This document shows, piece by piece, positions 11,069 to 19,856 of a stretch of DNA of 63,718 bases. The notes beneath the pieces are model-generated. The model saw only the letters and a list, made by a program, of their open reading frames with translations. It had not been told where the DNA came from and ran no database searches. A program made the position numbers and the translations under genes. How positions within the stretch are numbered: the stretch's first letter is position 1; each line of letters opens with the position of its first letter. Source of the stretch: an uncultured Hyphomicrobiales bacterium (GTDB lineage Bacteria > Pseudomonadota > Alphaproteobacteria > Rhizobiales > Beijerinckiaceae); contig CAIUPE010000080.1 of the NCBI GenBank assembly GCA_903900975.1, forward strand, positions 1 through 63,718, given 5' to 3'.

Positions 11069-11707
11069 CTATACGACAGAGCCAGCCAGTGCATTCAGGA
11101 GCATTGTCGTAATGGTGGCCAAGCGATTGTCGGATGTACGGGTCGCAATTTCCGCTTCAAACTCAATCGCTTCGGGTTGAACAAAGCGATAAAGCGTATC
11201 CAAGATGAGCATCATGGCACGCTCTCTGTTTCGGATCACAAATGCCCCTGTCGATATACCTTCTTCCAATACGCGATCCAAAAGGGTGCGGACGCGGGCG
11301 CGGTGTTGGCGGGCTGTTGCTCTATTTTCGCGAAAAGCTTCCACAAATAGCTTAAAAAGCCGCGGATCGGTATCAATTCTCCCGCGATAGGCCTTTACAA
11401 TGGCAAATATCAGTCGCTCGAGCTTATCCCGTGCTGGATCGGGTGCATCGGCGATTTCAGCCAACCGCCCTTCCACGGGCTTGAGCCATATCTGTGTAAT
11501 AGCATCAAAAAGTGCCGTTTTGGATTCAAAATGACGGTAAACATTGGCATGCGTCATTGATGCTGCGCGTGCTATGGACACAACCGTTACCCGTTCGTTG
11601 CCATAGGCTGATATTTCAGCAATCGCAGCGTTGAGAATACGTTGAACCGTTGATTCTGATGCCTGTTGATCGGCCATTGAGGTATCCAAATTGGCAATTT
11701 CATTCAT
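11069..11707 (-). CDS. TetR-family transcriptional regulator
   Basis: This 212-residue protein has a TetR HTH at about residues 22-68 (VQRILNAAIAEI, VTVVSIARAASMTHANVYRHFESKTALF) and an all-helical ligand-binding domain after it. It is divergent from the Nramp-type transporter (58-bp spacer), so it most likely controls that transporter and itself. It is also oriented toward the TCA operon, 283 bp upstream of mdh. The ligand is unknown. No clear dyad was found in the short divergent spacer. Confidence 0.9.
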   Translation of the reverse strand: MNEIANLDTSMADQQASESTVQRILNAAIAEISAYGNERVTVVSIARAASMTHANVYRHFESKTALFDAITQIWLKPVEGRLAEIADAPDPARDKLERLIFAIVKAYRGRIDTDPRLFKLFVEAFRENRATARQHRARVRTLLDRVLEEGISTGAFVIRNRERAMMLILDTLYRFVQPEAIEFEAEIATRTSDNRLATITTMLLNALAGSVV

Positions 11708-11765
11708 GGTAACAGTATCATGTGGATGTAAGTATTAAATTGCTTGATAAAAGCGGAATGAATTC

Positions 11766-13061
11766 ATGTTGCAAATCGATCAAACCCCTAAAAAACGGTC
11801 AGTTTTTCATCCCATTAGGACTTCAAGCCGCTTGTTAGGTCCTGGAGTTATTGCCGGTGCTGCCGATGATGATCCCTCAGGCATTGCAACGTATTCGCAG
11901 GCTGGAGCGCAGTTCGGGTATCAGCAACTTTGGTCCGTTGTCCTTACTTTCCCTTTTATGGTGGCTATTCAGCTCGTGGCGGCAAGAATTGGCCGAGTTA
12001 CAGGAAAGGGCGTTATTGCAAACGCACGATTAATTTATCCTGAGGTGGTTGTCATTGCCTTGGTGATGCTGGTTGTTATCGCAAATACAATAAATATTGC
12101 GGCTGATTTAGCTGCCATGGGAGCGGCAATTACGCTGGTGATTGGAGGGCCTGCTCCGATTTACGCGCTTTTATTTGGTATTTTTTGTGCTTTAGCGGAA
12201 GTTTTTATCCCGTATCGAAGCTATGCACATGTATTGAAATGGCTAACATTGGTTCTGTTCGTCTATGTGCTGGCCGTTCTGACAATTCATATTGAGTGGA
12301 TAGAGGCCATAAATGCGATACTCAGACCGAGCTTTGAGGTAACAACAGACTATCTTCTGGTAATCGTAGCGGTGTTTGGAACTACGATTAGCCCCTATGT
12401 CTTCTTTTGGCAGACTGCCCAGGAAGTTGAAGACATGCAGCTCGCCCGTGAGCGGCCCCTGATCGAACAGGCAGAGGATAAGAAACACCATTTACAACGG
12501 ATGGCGATTGATACCGGCGTAGGCATGGCGTTTTCAAACGGGATCGCGTTCTGCATTATGATCACAACGGCGGCGACGCTCCATCAGGCGGGTATGACGA
12601 ACATTGCTACGGCAGCTGAAGCGGCCGAAGCGCTGCGCCCTTTGGCGGGACCACTGACCTTTGCCCTTTTCTCTTTGGGCATTATTGGTACCGGTCTCTT
12701 GGCGGTGCCTGTGCTTGCCGGATCGGCAGGTTATGCGGTTGCCGAGGCGATGCATTGGCGATCCAGCCTTGAATTGAAACCTTTAAGAGCGCGAGGGTTT
12801 TATGCGGTTATTGCGGCTGCTACCTTAATCGGTGCGGCGCTTGGTTTTACCGCCATCGATCCGATCAAAATGTTGTTTTGGGCAGCTGTGATCAACGGCT
12901 TCGTGGCTGTGCCGGTTATGGTCGCGATGATGATCATGGCGAGCCGACTACAATTGATGGGCAAATATAAACTTGGCGCCGGGGTGGCTATCGCCGGTTG
13001 GGCTTCAACGCTGCTGATGGCGGTTGCCGCAGGCGTTCTGCTTTGGTCCATTTTTATCTAA
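11766..13061 (+). CDS. Nramp-family divalent metal transporter, atypical metal site
   Basis: This 431-residue inner-membrane protein has about 11 predicted transmembrane helices. The first helix carries D36-P-S-G where classical Nramps have DPGN, and the sixth carries TTIS209-PYVFFW where classical Nramps have MPHN. The Asp is kept, but the Asn and the soft Met ligand of the Mn/Fe site are replaced by Gly and Ser. Loss of the Met ligand is a feature reported for NRAMP-related magnesium transporters, so a harder ion such as Mg2+ is plausible (inference). The gene is divergent from a TetR regulator and ends at a strong hairpin. Confidence 0.85.
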   Translation: MLQIDQTPKKRSVFHPIRTSSRLLGPGVIAGAADDDPSGIATYSQAGAQFGYQQLWSVVLTFPFMVAIQLVAARIGRVTGKGVIANARLIYPEVVVIALVMLVVIANTINIAADLAAMGAAITLVIGGPAPIYALLFGIFCALAEVFIPYRSYAHVLKWLTLVLFVYVLAVLTIHIEWIEAINAILRPSFEVTTDYLLVIVAVFGTTISPYVFFWQTAQEVEDMQLARERPLIEQAEDKKHHLQRMAIDTGVGMAFSNGIAFCIMITTAATLHQAGMTNIATAAEAAEALRPLAGPLTFALFSLGIIGTGLLAVPVLAGSAGYAVAEAMHWRSSLELKPLRARGFYAVIAAATLIGAALGFTAIDPIKMLFWAAVINGFVAVPVMVAMMIMASRLQLMGKYKLGAGVAIAGWASTLLMAVAAGVLLWSIFI

Positions 13062-13065
13062 AAAA

Positions 13066-13099
13066 CGATCCCGGATTGAGCCGTATCAATCCGGGATCG
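13066..13099 (-). terminator. Terminator between the transporter and aminotransferase genes
   Basis: A perfect 14-bp stem pairs 13066-13079 with 13086-13099 around a 6-nt loop. Read on the minus strand it is followed by a run of six Ts, so it is an intrinsic terminator for the aminotransferase gene. The stem probably also stops the convergent transporter transcript. Confidence 0.85.
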
Positions 13100-13125
13100 G
13101 CCACGGCTGAGAATTTCTCAATGGC

Positions 13126-14439
13126 TTAGAAAGCCTTCAAGGTTGTCCGCATAATGTCGATCATTTGGTCGATATGGCCGGTTTCCATCACAAAGGGTGG
13201 CGCGACAACCGCCGCATCGCCTGTTGTTTTAATGTGCAGGCCTGATTCAAACATTCGCTTCTGCCACTGATAGCCGCGCGCGCCCGGGCCGCCCATCGGC
13301 GCCACATCGACTCCGCCCATCATGCCATAACCACGAATATCGGTCACAATCGGCACGTCTTTCAGCGAGAACAAACCCTCAAGGAAATAGGCTGACATTT
13401 GCGCCGCGCGTTCAAAGAGGCGTTCGTCCTCATAGATTTTCAAGGTAGCGAGCGAAGCTGCGCATGCAGCAGGGTGGGCCGACCATGTGTAGCCATGGAA
13501 GAACTCGGTGACGTTTTCAGGCGCCGCGCTTACAATGGTGTCATGGATTTCGCGGCTGGCAGCTACCGCTGCCATAGGCTGCGCGCCATTGGTGATGGCT
13601 TTTGCCATCGTGATCATGTCTGGCTTGACGTTGAAGCTATGGGTGGCAAAGGAACGGCCCGTGCGTCCAAAGCCCGTGATGACCTCATCAAACACCAGCA
13701 GAATCCCATGCTGGGTGCAAAGTTCGCGAAGCCGCTTCAGATAGCCCTTTGGCGGCACCAGAGTACCGGTTGAACCCGCAATCGGCTCTACAAAGACAGC
13801 CGCGATGTTTTCGCCACCATAATTGGCGATGATGCGGGCCAAATCCTCGGCTAAATCGATGCCGTGATCGCCTTCTCCCATCACGAATTTATTTTCCGGA
13901 ATATGGGTGTGGCGCATATGGACGGCGCTTGGCAGGGCGCTACCGAAGGCGCGGCGGTTATTGACCAAACCGGAAAGAGCAACGCCGCCGAAATTCACGC
14001 CATGATAGGCGCGTTCGCGGGAAACAAACATTTGGCGGTTACCTTGACCCCGAACGCGATGGTAATTCAGAGCCATCTTCATCGCGGTATCGACGGCTTC
14101 GGAGCCGGAATTGACGAAGAAAATCTTATCAATGCCTTCGGGCATGAAGGCGGCAATCTTGCTAGCCAATTCGAAGCTTTTTTCATGGCCGCGCAGAAAG
14201 CTTGGCGTAAAATCGAGCTCGGTCAGCTGTTTGGAAACGGCTTCGGCTATTTCGCGCCGACCATGGCCTGCAGGCGTCGTAAAAAGTCCTGACGATCCAT
14301 CGAGAATCTTTTTGCCTTCTTGATCATAATACCAGACGCCTTCGGCGCGGGTGAACATTTTTGGATCTTGTTTGAAATCCCGGTTGGCCGAAAACGGCAT
14401 CCAGTGATTTTCCATCGAAGGGGAAGAACTCGCGGCCAT
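13126..14439 (-). CDS. Class III omega-amino acid:pyruvate aminotransferase
   Basis: This 437-residue PLP enzyme moves a terminal amino group to pyruvate or a similar acceptor. It closely resembles beta-alanine:pyruvate transaminases: NHWMPFSANRDFKQDPK near the N-terminus, VNSGSEAVDTAMKMA (cofactor phosphate), AYHGVNFGG, VFDEVITGFGRTG with the PLP Asp, and the Schiff-base Lys in ITMAKAITNGAQP. The ATG at 14439 follows AAGGAT; further upstream sequence lies in the regulatory spacer. It is divergent from a MocR regulator. Beta-alanine, GABA or taurine are candidate substrates; the enzyme family does not separate them by eye. Confidence 0.9.
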   Translation of the reverse strand: MAASSSPSMENHWMPFSANRDFKQDPKMFTRAEGVWYYDQEGKKILDGSSGLFTTPAGHGRREIAEAVSKQLTELDFTPSFLRGHEKSFELASKIAAFMPEGIDKIFFVNSGSEAVDTAMKMALNYHRVRGQGNRQMFVSRERAYHGVNFGGVALSGLVNNRRAFGSALPSAVHMRHTHIPENKFVMGEGDHGIDLAEDLARIIANYGGENIAAVFVEPIAGSTGTLVPPKGYLKRLRELCTQHGILLVFDEVITGFGRTGRSFATHSFNVKPDMITMAKAITNGAQPMAAVAASREIHDTIVSAAPENVTEFFHGYTWSAHPAACAASLATLKIYEDERLFERAAQMSAYFLEGLFSLKDVPIVTDIRGYGMMGGVDVAPMGGPGARGYQWQKRMFESGLHIKTTGDAAVVAPPFVMETGHIDQMIDIMRTTLKAF

Positions 14440-14477
14440 GATGCTATCCTTTTCAAAGGGCAAAACTTCTGACAGAT

Positions 14478-14503
14478 TGGACCAGAATGGACAGATGGGT
14501 CCA
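14478..14503. promoter_or_regulatory. Probable MocR/TauR-type operator with 10-bp phased half-sites
   Basis: Within the 93-bp divergent spacer, TGGAC occurs at 14478 and again at 14488, and the inverted form GGTCCA starts at 14498, so three half-sites are spaced exactly 10 bp apart. MocR-family regulators use direct repeats with about one-turn spacing, and the TauR consensus as I recall it contains the same CTGGAC core. Function is inferred. Confidence 0.5.
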
Positions 14504-14532
14504 GAATCATAGAGCCAGAAGGTTGGTTTCTC

Positions 14533-16074
14533 TTGGAACACGGTATAAGTGCCCCCCCGAATTTCGAAGCGGTAACACCAGCAGGTTCTGAAGAAACCGT
14601 TATCTGGGATTCGCTGTTTCGGAAATTTTCGCATGGCGGACGGTCTTTGCAGGTGCAAATCCGTCAAATGATTGTGGCCGCGATTGAAGAGAGGCGGTTG
14701 CCTGCTGCCGCCCGGATGCCATCAAGCCGCGATCTAGCTGCTATTTTGGGTGTGGCGCGGAATACGGTTGTATTGGCCTATCAGCAACTTGTAGACAAAG
14801 GTTTTCTCGAATCCCGCGAACGAAGTGGCTATTTTGTAAGAGGTATAGCCGGATCCGATCGACGTGAATCCGCTTTGCGACCGTCGCCTTCGGATCATCG
14901 GGATAGTCCCGATTGGTCCGAACGTTTTACGATGCGCCCTTCAGCGCGTCGCAATATCGTCAAGACAAAGGAATGGCTAAGCTATCCTTACCCGTTCTTA
15001 TACGGTCAATTTGATCCGGGATTATTTCCGACCAATGATTGGCGGGAATGCGCGCGCGGCGCATCAAGCGTGCTTGAAATTCACAATTGGGCGCGCGATC
15101 TCGTTGACGGTGATGATCCTGAGCTTATCGATCAACTTCGTTTGCACGTTCTACCACGGCGCGGCATTTGGGCCAGTCCGGACGAGATTATTGTGACGAT
15201 TGGTGCTCAGCAGGCCCTATATTTGTTGGCACGCCTTTTAATGAACAGCGGTTCGGTCGTTGGTGTTGAAGATCCTGGCTATCCGGATGCCCGCAACATT
15301 TTTTCGATTATGACCGATCACGTGTGCGGCATGCCCGTTGATCAGGGTGGATTGATCATTTCGGAATCATTGGGTGCGTGTGACTATCTTTATGTTACGC
15401 CGGGCCATCAATGCCCGACAACGGTTACGATGCCGGTTGAACGTCGGAAGGCCTTGCTCAACATTGCTTCCCAGCGTGATATGGTCATCATCGAGGATGA
15501 TTACGAAACAGAGCTTTTGCCAAATACCCGCGAAACGCCGTCGTTGAAAAGTTTCGATCAGGCGGGTCGCGTCCTTTATGTTGGAAGCCTTTCTAAGGTT
15601 CTCGCTCCCGGATTACGGCTCGGATACATTATTGCACCATCGGAAGTGGTGCGTGAGTTAAGAGCCTTACGGCGTTTGATGCTACGCCATCCGCCATCGA
15701 ACAATCAGCGCGCTGCCGCCCTTTTTCTCGGGCTTGGCCATTATAAAGCGCACACGCGGCGGCTTGGAACATCGCTAAGCAGCCGTGCTGCGCAGCTTGA
15801 TGTTGCCCTTAAAAGGCATTTGCCCGAGTTCTCTTTTCTGTTGGGTGAGGGCGTATCGAGTTGTTGGTTAAAGGGCCCCGATGACCTGGATGGTAACGCC
15901 TTGGCGGCGGAAGCCCAAAAGCTCGGTGTATTGGTCGAAACGGGCGAAGTCTTTTTTATGGGCGATCACGCACCGAAGAATTATTTGCGTTTGGGCTTTG
16001 CGTCTATACCGCTTGAAAGGATCGAGCCAGGTATTGCTGCTTTGGCCACGGCGTATCGCGGATTGAGGGGCTAA
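14533..16074 (+). CDS. MocR-family (GntR plus aminotransferase domain) regulator
   Basis: This 513-residue regulator has a GntR-type winged HTH at about residues 37-103 (LQVQIRQMIVAAIEE, LPSSRDLA-like MPSSRDLAAILGVARNTV, GYFV) fused to a fold-type-I aminotransferase domain. The PLP lysine is kept in YVGSLSKVLAPGLRLGY, as are the IIEDDYETEL region and the substrate arginine region. The start is TTG at 14533, with AAGG about 10 bases upstream; no in-frame ATG exists near the N-terminus. GabR, TauR and PdxR belong here. It heads an operon with acetate kinase (3-bp gap) and faces the aminotransferase, so it probably senses an amino-compound as a PLP adduct. Confidence 0.9.
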   Translation: MEHGISAPPNFEAVTPAGSEETVIWDSLFRKFSHGGRSLQVQIRQMIVAAIEERRLPAAARMPSSRDLAAILGVARNTVVLAYQQLVDKGFLESRERSGYFVRGIAGSDRRESALRPSPSDHRDSPDWSERFTMRPSARRNIVKTKEWLSYPYPFLYGQFDPGLFPTNDWRECARGASSVLEIHNWARDLVDGDDPELIDQLRLHVLPRRGIWASPDEIIVTIGAQQALYLLARLLMNSGSVVGVEDPGYPDARNIFSIMTDHVCGMPVDQGGLIISESLGACDYLYVTPGHQCPTTVTMPVERRKALLNIASQRDMVIIEDDYETELLPNTRETPSLKSFDQAGRVLYVGSLSKVLAPGLRLGYIIAPSEVVRELRALRRLMLRHPPSNNQRAAALFLGLGHYKAHTRRLGTSLSSRAAQLDVALKRHLPEFSFLLGEGVSSCWLKGPDDLDGNALAAEAQKLGVLVETGEVFFMGDHAPKNYLRLGFASIPLERIEPGIAALATAYRGLRG

Positions 16075-16077
16075 CCC

Positions 16078-17277
16078 ATGATTTTGGTGCTAAACGCCGG
16101 TTCATCCAGCGTCAAATTTGCGTTGATTGATACCACCCATCCGGGCGAGGAAATCGATGTGGCCCGGGGTTCTTTTGACGGGATTGGTCAAAATCCGAGA
16201 TGGGCTGCCCGACGAAACGATGGTTCGCCGAGCGAAAGTGAGGTGTTGGTAGCAAGCGAAATGGCAACGCATGCTGATGCCGTGGCGAGAATTTTGGCTT
16301 GGACTGATCGCCATTATGGACTTAAGGCATTGAAAGCTGCTGGACATCGCGTGGTCCATGGGGGGGCCATGTTTTCGGCACCAGTGATGATTGATGGTGC
16401 CACGATCGACATGCTTCGAACGCTGATACCGCTCGCCCCATTGCATCAACCGCATAATCTTGCGGCCATTGAAAGCCTTCGGGCTTTAGCGCCTGAATTA
16501 CCGCAAATGGCCTGTTTTGACACAGCGTTTCACGCCACAGTGCCGGAATTCGCGCGAAATTTTGCTCTGCCTCGTGCCTTAACGACCAAAGGAATCCGGC
16601 GTTACGGATTTCACGGTCTTTCTTATCAATACATTGCACAAGAGTTGAGACGATCCGCACCCGCATTGGCTGAAGGGCGGGTTGTTGTCGCTCATCTTGG
16701 CAATGGAGCGAGCCTTTGCGCGATGCGCGATGGAAAAAGTGTGGCTACGACGATGGGCTTTTCAGCCATTGATGGCCTCATGATGGGGACACGCGCGGGC
16801 TCAATCGATCCCGCCGTTATTTTCTATTTAATGCGTGAGGAAGGAATGAATGCCGCCGAGGTTGAGGGCATGCTCTATAACCGTTCCGGATTGCTCGGTG
16901 TTTCTGGCATTTCAAGTGATATGCGTTTGGTGCGGGACGCGATGGCTACCCGGAGCGAGGCGCGCGAGGCCGTTGCAATGTTTAGCTATCGTATTCTTCG
17001 CGAAACGGGCTCGATGATCGCAGCATTAGGCGGAATTGATGCCTTTGTTTTCACCGCCGGTATTGGTGAACATGATGCCGAACTTCGTGCTGATATTATC
17101 AATGGGTTAAAATTTGCCGGTTTTTCGCTCGACTCCATCGGAAACAAGAGCAAAGCTCGCCAAATCAGCGGCACAACTGGACCTAAAGCTCTGATAATTC
17201 CGACGAATGAAGAACTGATGATCGCACGTGAAACCGCGTCCCTCTTAACCGATAACCTAAAAGCGAGGCCGATATGA
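16078..17277 (+). CDS. ackA: Acetate/propionate kinase
   Basis: This 399-residue cytosolic kinase interconverts acetyl phosphate plus ADP with acetate plus ATP. All family signatures are present: MILVLNAGSSSVKFAL at the start, HRVVHGGAMF, CFDTAFH, VAHLGNGASL, DGLMMGTRAGSIDP and FTAGIGEH. It starts 3 bp after the MocR gene and overlaps the ureohydrolase gene by four bases (ATGA). No phosphotransacetylase, phosphoketolase or sulfoacetaldehyde acetyltransferase is in the window, so the source of acyl phosphate is not visible. Its place in an amine-catabolic operon suggests a dedicated copy. Confidence 0.93.
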   Translation: MILVLNAGSSSVKFALIDTTHPGEEIDVARGSFDGIGQNPRWAARRNDGSPSESEVLVASEMATHADAVARILAWTDRHYGLKALKAAGHRVVHGGAMFSAPVMIDGATIDMLRTLIPLAPLHQPHNLAAIESLRALAPELPQMACFDTAFHATVPEFARNFALPRALTTKGIRRYGFHGLSYQYIAQELRRSAPALAEGRVVVAHLGNGASLCAMRDGKSVATTMGFSAIDGLMMGTRAGSIDPAVIFYLMREEGMNAAEVEGMLYNRSGLLGVSGISSDMRLVRDAMATRSEAREAVAMFSYRILRETGSMIAALGGIDAFVFTAGIGEHDAELRADIINGLKFAGFSLDSIGNKSKARQISGTTGPKALIIPTNEELMIARETASLLTDNLKARPI

Positions 17278-18245
17278 CAATCAAGGAATTGAAGCACTAT
17301 CCCGAAATGGCTGAACCGCAGCTTCGTCCGCGCTATTCCGGTGTAGCCACGTTTTTCCGAACCCCCTTGGTTGATACGCTCGACGGTGTGGATATCGGCG
17401 TCATTGGCGTGCCCTTTGATGGTGGCGTGACCAATCGGACGGGCACGAGGCACGGCCCCCGTGCGGTGCGCGAGCAAACGACGCTTGTGCGTCGGGTAAA
17501 TCAAGGCACTGGCGTTTCGCCATTCGATATGGTGCATGTTGCCGATTGCGGTGATGCATTTTTGGAGGCGCCTTATGAATTGATCGCGGCGCATAAAGAA
17601 ATCGAGACGTTTTTTGCAAAAGTGAAACAGGCGGGAACCACGACGTTGGCGGTAGGTGGCGACCATTCGATTTCGCTGCCGATCTTGCGTGCTATTGCCA
17701 AGGATGGCCCCGTTGGCATGGTTCATATTGATGCCCATTGCGATACCGGCGATGATTATCTGGGCTCCCGTTTTCATCATGGTGCCCCGTTTTCGCGTGC
17801 GGTCGAAGAAGGGTTGCTTGATCCCAAGCGCGTGATCCAGATCGGTATTCGCGGTTCAATCAATCACAAGGATATGTGGAAATTTAGCCATGATAGCGGC
17901 ATGCGGGTCGTTTATATGGAAGAGTTTACCGATAAAGGCTGGAAATGGGCCGCAGAAGAAGCCCATCGTATTGTTGGTGGTGGCAAGACCTATATGTCGT
18001 TTGACGTCGATAGTCTCGATCCTGCCTTTGCGCCCGGCACCGGCACACCGGAATCAGGCGGCCTGACAATGGTTGAAGCACAGCGACTCATCCGCTCATT
18101 GGCTGGGATCGATTTTATTGGTGCCGATGTCGTCGAGGTGTCGCCACCCTTCGATAATGGCACGATTACATCGATGAACGCGGCCAATGTGCTGTTCGAA
18201 ATTCTCTGCGTCCTCGCGCCCGCTTTGGCCAAACGACGGATTTAA
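17274..18245 (+). CDS. Agmatinase/guanidino-acid ureohydrolase (arginase superfamily)
   Basis: This 323-residue binuclear-manganese hydrolase should cleave a guanidino compound to urea and an amine. Every metal-ligand motif is intact: GGDHSI (about residue 126), HIDAHCDTGDD (about 148-158) and SFDVDSLDPAFAPGTGTPESGG (about 242-263). Length fits agmatinase, guanidinobutyrase and guanidinopropionase, and the sequence alone does not decide among them. It is translationally coupled to acetate kinase and precedes an ABC importer operon, which supports a catabolic rather than an arginine-cycle role. The aminotransferase across the spacer could use the amine or amino acid released. Confidence 0.92.
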   Translation: MTIKELKHYPEMAEPQLRPRYSGVATFFRTPLVDTLDGVDIGVIGVPFDGGVTNRTGTRHGPRAVREQTTLVRRVNQGTGVSPFDMVHVADCGDAFLEAPYELIAAHKEIETFFAKVKQAGTTTLAVGGDHSISLPILRAIAKDGPVGMVHIDAHCDTGDDYLGSRFHHGAPFSRAVEEGLLDPKRVIQIGIRGSINHKDMWKFSHDSGMRVVYMEEFTDKGWKWAAEEAHRIVGGGKTYMSFDVDSLDPAFAPGTGTPESGGLTMVEAQRLIRSLAGIDFIGADVVEVSPPFDNGTITSMNAANVLFEILCVLAPALAKRRI

Positions 18246-18333
18246 GGTGGCGTAGTCGGAACTCGGATGATGAATTATGGCGAGAATTTGATGGTAGATA
18301 AAAAATAATGGAACCACATAATGGGCAATGATT

Positions 18334-18364
18334 GGGGCAGATTCAGAGAGGCCTGCCCATTTTT
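18334..18364 (+). terminator. Likely terminator of the mocR-ackA-ureohydrolase operon
   Basis: GGGCAG (18335-18340) pairs with CTGCCC (18353-18358) around a 12-nt loop, followed by five Ts (18360-18364). The loop is long for an intrinsic terminator, so confidence is moderate. Confidence 0.5.
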
Positions 18365-18499
18365 GCATCATTGTCCGGTGTTGGGTGAAAAGAATGTAAG
18401 GATTTCCTTGCCTCGACAATGCCCGAAAAGCCGGCAGAGCTTGGGAAGTATACGGGATGGCAGGTGCTTTAAGCGGACGGGTTCCAACCTTTCATGTCA

Positions 18500-18527
18500 T
18501 TGTCATAATTCTCTTTGATGGTATAAA
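18500..18527 (+). promoter_or_regulatory. Sigma-70-type promoter of the ABC importer
   Basis: TTGTCA (18500-18505) and TATAAA (18522-18527) are separated by 16 bp, about 90 bp upstream of the binding-protein start. This is the best housekeeping-type promoter match in the intergenic region. Confidence 0.5.
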
Positions 18528-18618
18528 AATGTCGGGTTCTTCCTCTGCGTGCTTGCTGAGGCTGGAAGTCGGCCAATTCCTCGATACTGCTTGAGTAGAC
18601 GACCTATCACAAACAGAG

Positions 18619-19767
18619 ATGGAGAAGACTGTGATCAAGAATACGAATTCGGTTAGCCGCCGTTCATTCCTGAAAAGCACCGCGGCCCTGGGCCTTGGCG
18701 CAATCGCCGCACCAGCGCTTATTTCGAGTGGCGCACTGGCCTCATCGGGCGAGCTGAACTACACCGGTTGGGCTGGCTACGACTTCAAGGATGCATTTGC
18801 AGCCTTCACAAAGTCGACCGGCATTAAGATGAACTTCACCGAACAGCCAGACAACGCTACGATTTTCGCTCAGGCGAAGCTCGCGATCCAGACCGGCGCT
18901 ATCGACGTTGTCGAGCCTACGGTTGATCTTGCAAAGTCCTATGTTGAGAACGGCCTTGTTCAGCCTTGGGACATGACCAAAATCAAGCTCGATCAGTGGG
19001 AAGATGGCCTTGTTGGCGGTCAAGCCGGCGAAATGGCTACCATTGAAGGCAAGCGCATGTTCTTGCCAGGCGTTTGGGGTACCGAGGCTTTGACCTTCAA
19101 TACGAAGGAAGCGCCAATGGTTTACGGTACGGCCAGCCTTGCCGACCTTTGGGATCCAAAGTTTGAAGGTAAAGTTTGCCTTCGTGCGCACTCCTCGCTC
19201 GCCGCTCTCGGCCGCGTGATGGATGCTCAGGGCAAGTTGCCGCTCCCCTTCATGGAAGGCTATGGCGATGACGCGAAGATGAAAAAGATCTGGGACGTCA
19301 TCCTCGCCGAAGCCATCAAGCACAAAAAGAATGTTGCTCAGTTCTGGAAGGGTGAAAACGAGGCTCAAGCTGCATTCCGCACCAATGGTTGCGTGCTCGG
19401 CCTGACCTGGGATTCGACCGGCTACAACATGGGCAAGGAAGGTCCTTACTCCTACATCGCTCCGAAGGAAGGCGCGTTTGCTTGGAACCAGGGCAACATG
19501 CTGATGAAGAACGCCAAGAACGTCGAACAGGCGCATGCTTTTGAAAACTGGATTTCATCCGCTGAAGGCTCCGCACTTTGGGCGACCGCTTTCTCGGCTA
19601 ACCCAGTTGGTAAGGGCGCGGCTGCTAAGATGGATGCATCGGTTGCCAAGTTCTACAACGCTTCCTTCCCAGGCGACGCGCTGTCGAAGCTCTGGTGGTG
19701 GCCAGTGCAGAGCAGCTCGTTCTTGAAGTTGCGTTCGGAATATGCCGACAAGTTCATTGCGGCTTAA
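18619..19767 (+). CDS. Polyamine-type ABC transporter periplasmic binding protein
   Basis: This 382-residue protein begins with a twin-arginine signal (SRRSFLKSTAALGLGAIAAP, residues 12-31, ending near ALA-SS), so it is probably exported folded by Tat to the periplasm. The mature part is a type II periplasmic binding protein of the PotD/PotF/opine family (ELNYTGWAGYDFKDAFAAF, LPGVWGTEALTFN, LTWDSTGYNMG). It is the first gene of a complete importer and is followed by a terminator-like hairpin, which would raise its expression over the membrane parts. The neighbouring ureohydrolase suggests a guanidino or polyamine ligand (inference). Confidence 0.92.
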   Translation: MEKTVIKNTNSVSRRSFLKSTAALGLGAIAAPALISSGALASSGELNYTGWAGYDFKDAFAAFTKSTGIKMNFTEQPDNATIFAQAKLAIQTGAIDVVEPTVDLAKSYVENGLVQPWDMTKIKLDQWEDGLVGGQAGEMATIEGKRMFLPGVWGTEALTFNTKEAPMVYGTASLADLWDPKFEGKVCLRAHSSLAALGRVMDAQGKLPLPFMEGYGDDAKMKKIWDVILAEAIKHKKNVAQFWKGENEAQAAFRTNGCVLGLTWDSTGYNMGKEGPYSYIAPKEGAFAWNQGNMLMKNAKNVEQAHAFENWISSAEGSALWATAFSANPVGKGAAAKMDASVAKFYNASFPGDALSKLWWWPVQSSSFLKLRSEYADKFIAA

Positions 19768-19784
19768 GTGATCTGAAAATTGGA

Positions 19785-19813
19785 GCGACGGGTCTTCGGG
19801 CCCGTCGCTTTTT
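19785..19813 (+). terminator. Hairpin with T-run between binding protein and ATPase genes
   Basis: GCGACGGG (19785-19792) pairs with CCCGTCGC (19801-19808) and is followed by TTTTT. It lies inside the importer operon and probably acts as a leaky terminator, giving more binding protein than channel. Confidence 0.75.
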
Positions 19814-19856
19814 ATGGGCCTATTTTGCGCGGCATTAGAAAGCATCTGGTTTCACA

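Larger units (their letters stand above)
18246..18618 (+). other. 373-bp intergenic region before the importer operon
   Basis: No coding gene is visible here. It holds a terminator-like hairpin at 18334-18364, a good sigma-70-type promoter at 18500-18527, and about 90 bases of leader before the binding-protein gene. I looked for guanidine riboswitch landmarks, because of the neighbouring ureohydrolase, and did not recognise any. Confidence 0.5.

Noticed and set aside
18246-18618. Possible guanidine riboswitch upstream of the importer
   Set aside because: The neighbouring ureohydrolase made this worth checking, but I found no guanidine-I, mini-ykkC or ykkC-III landmarks; only a terminator-like hairpin and a promoter are visible.
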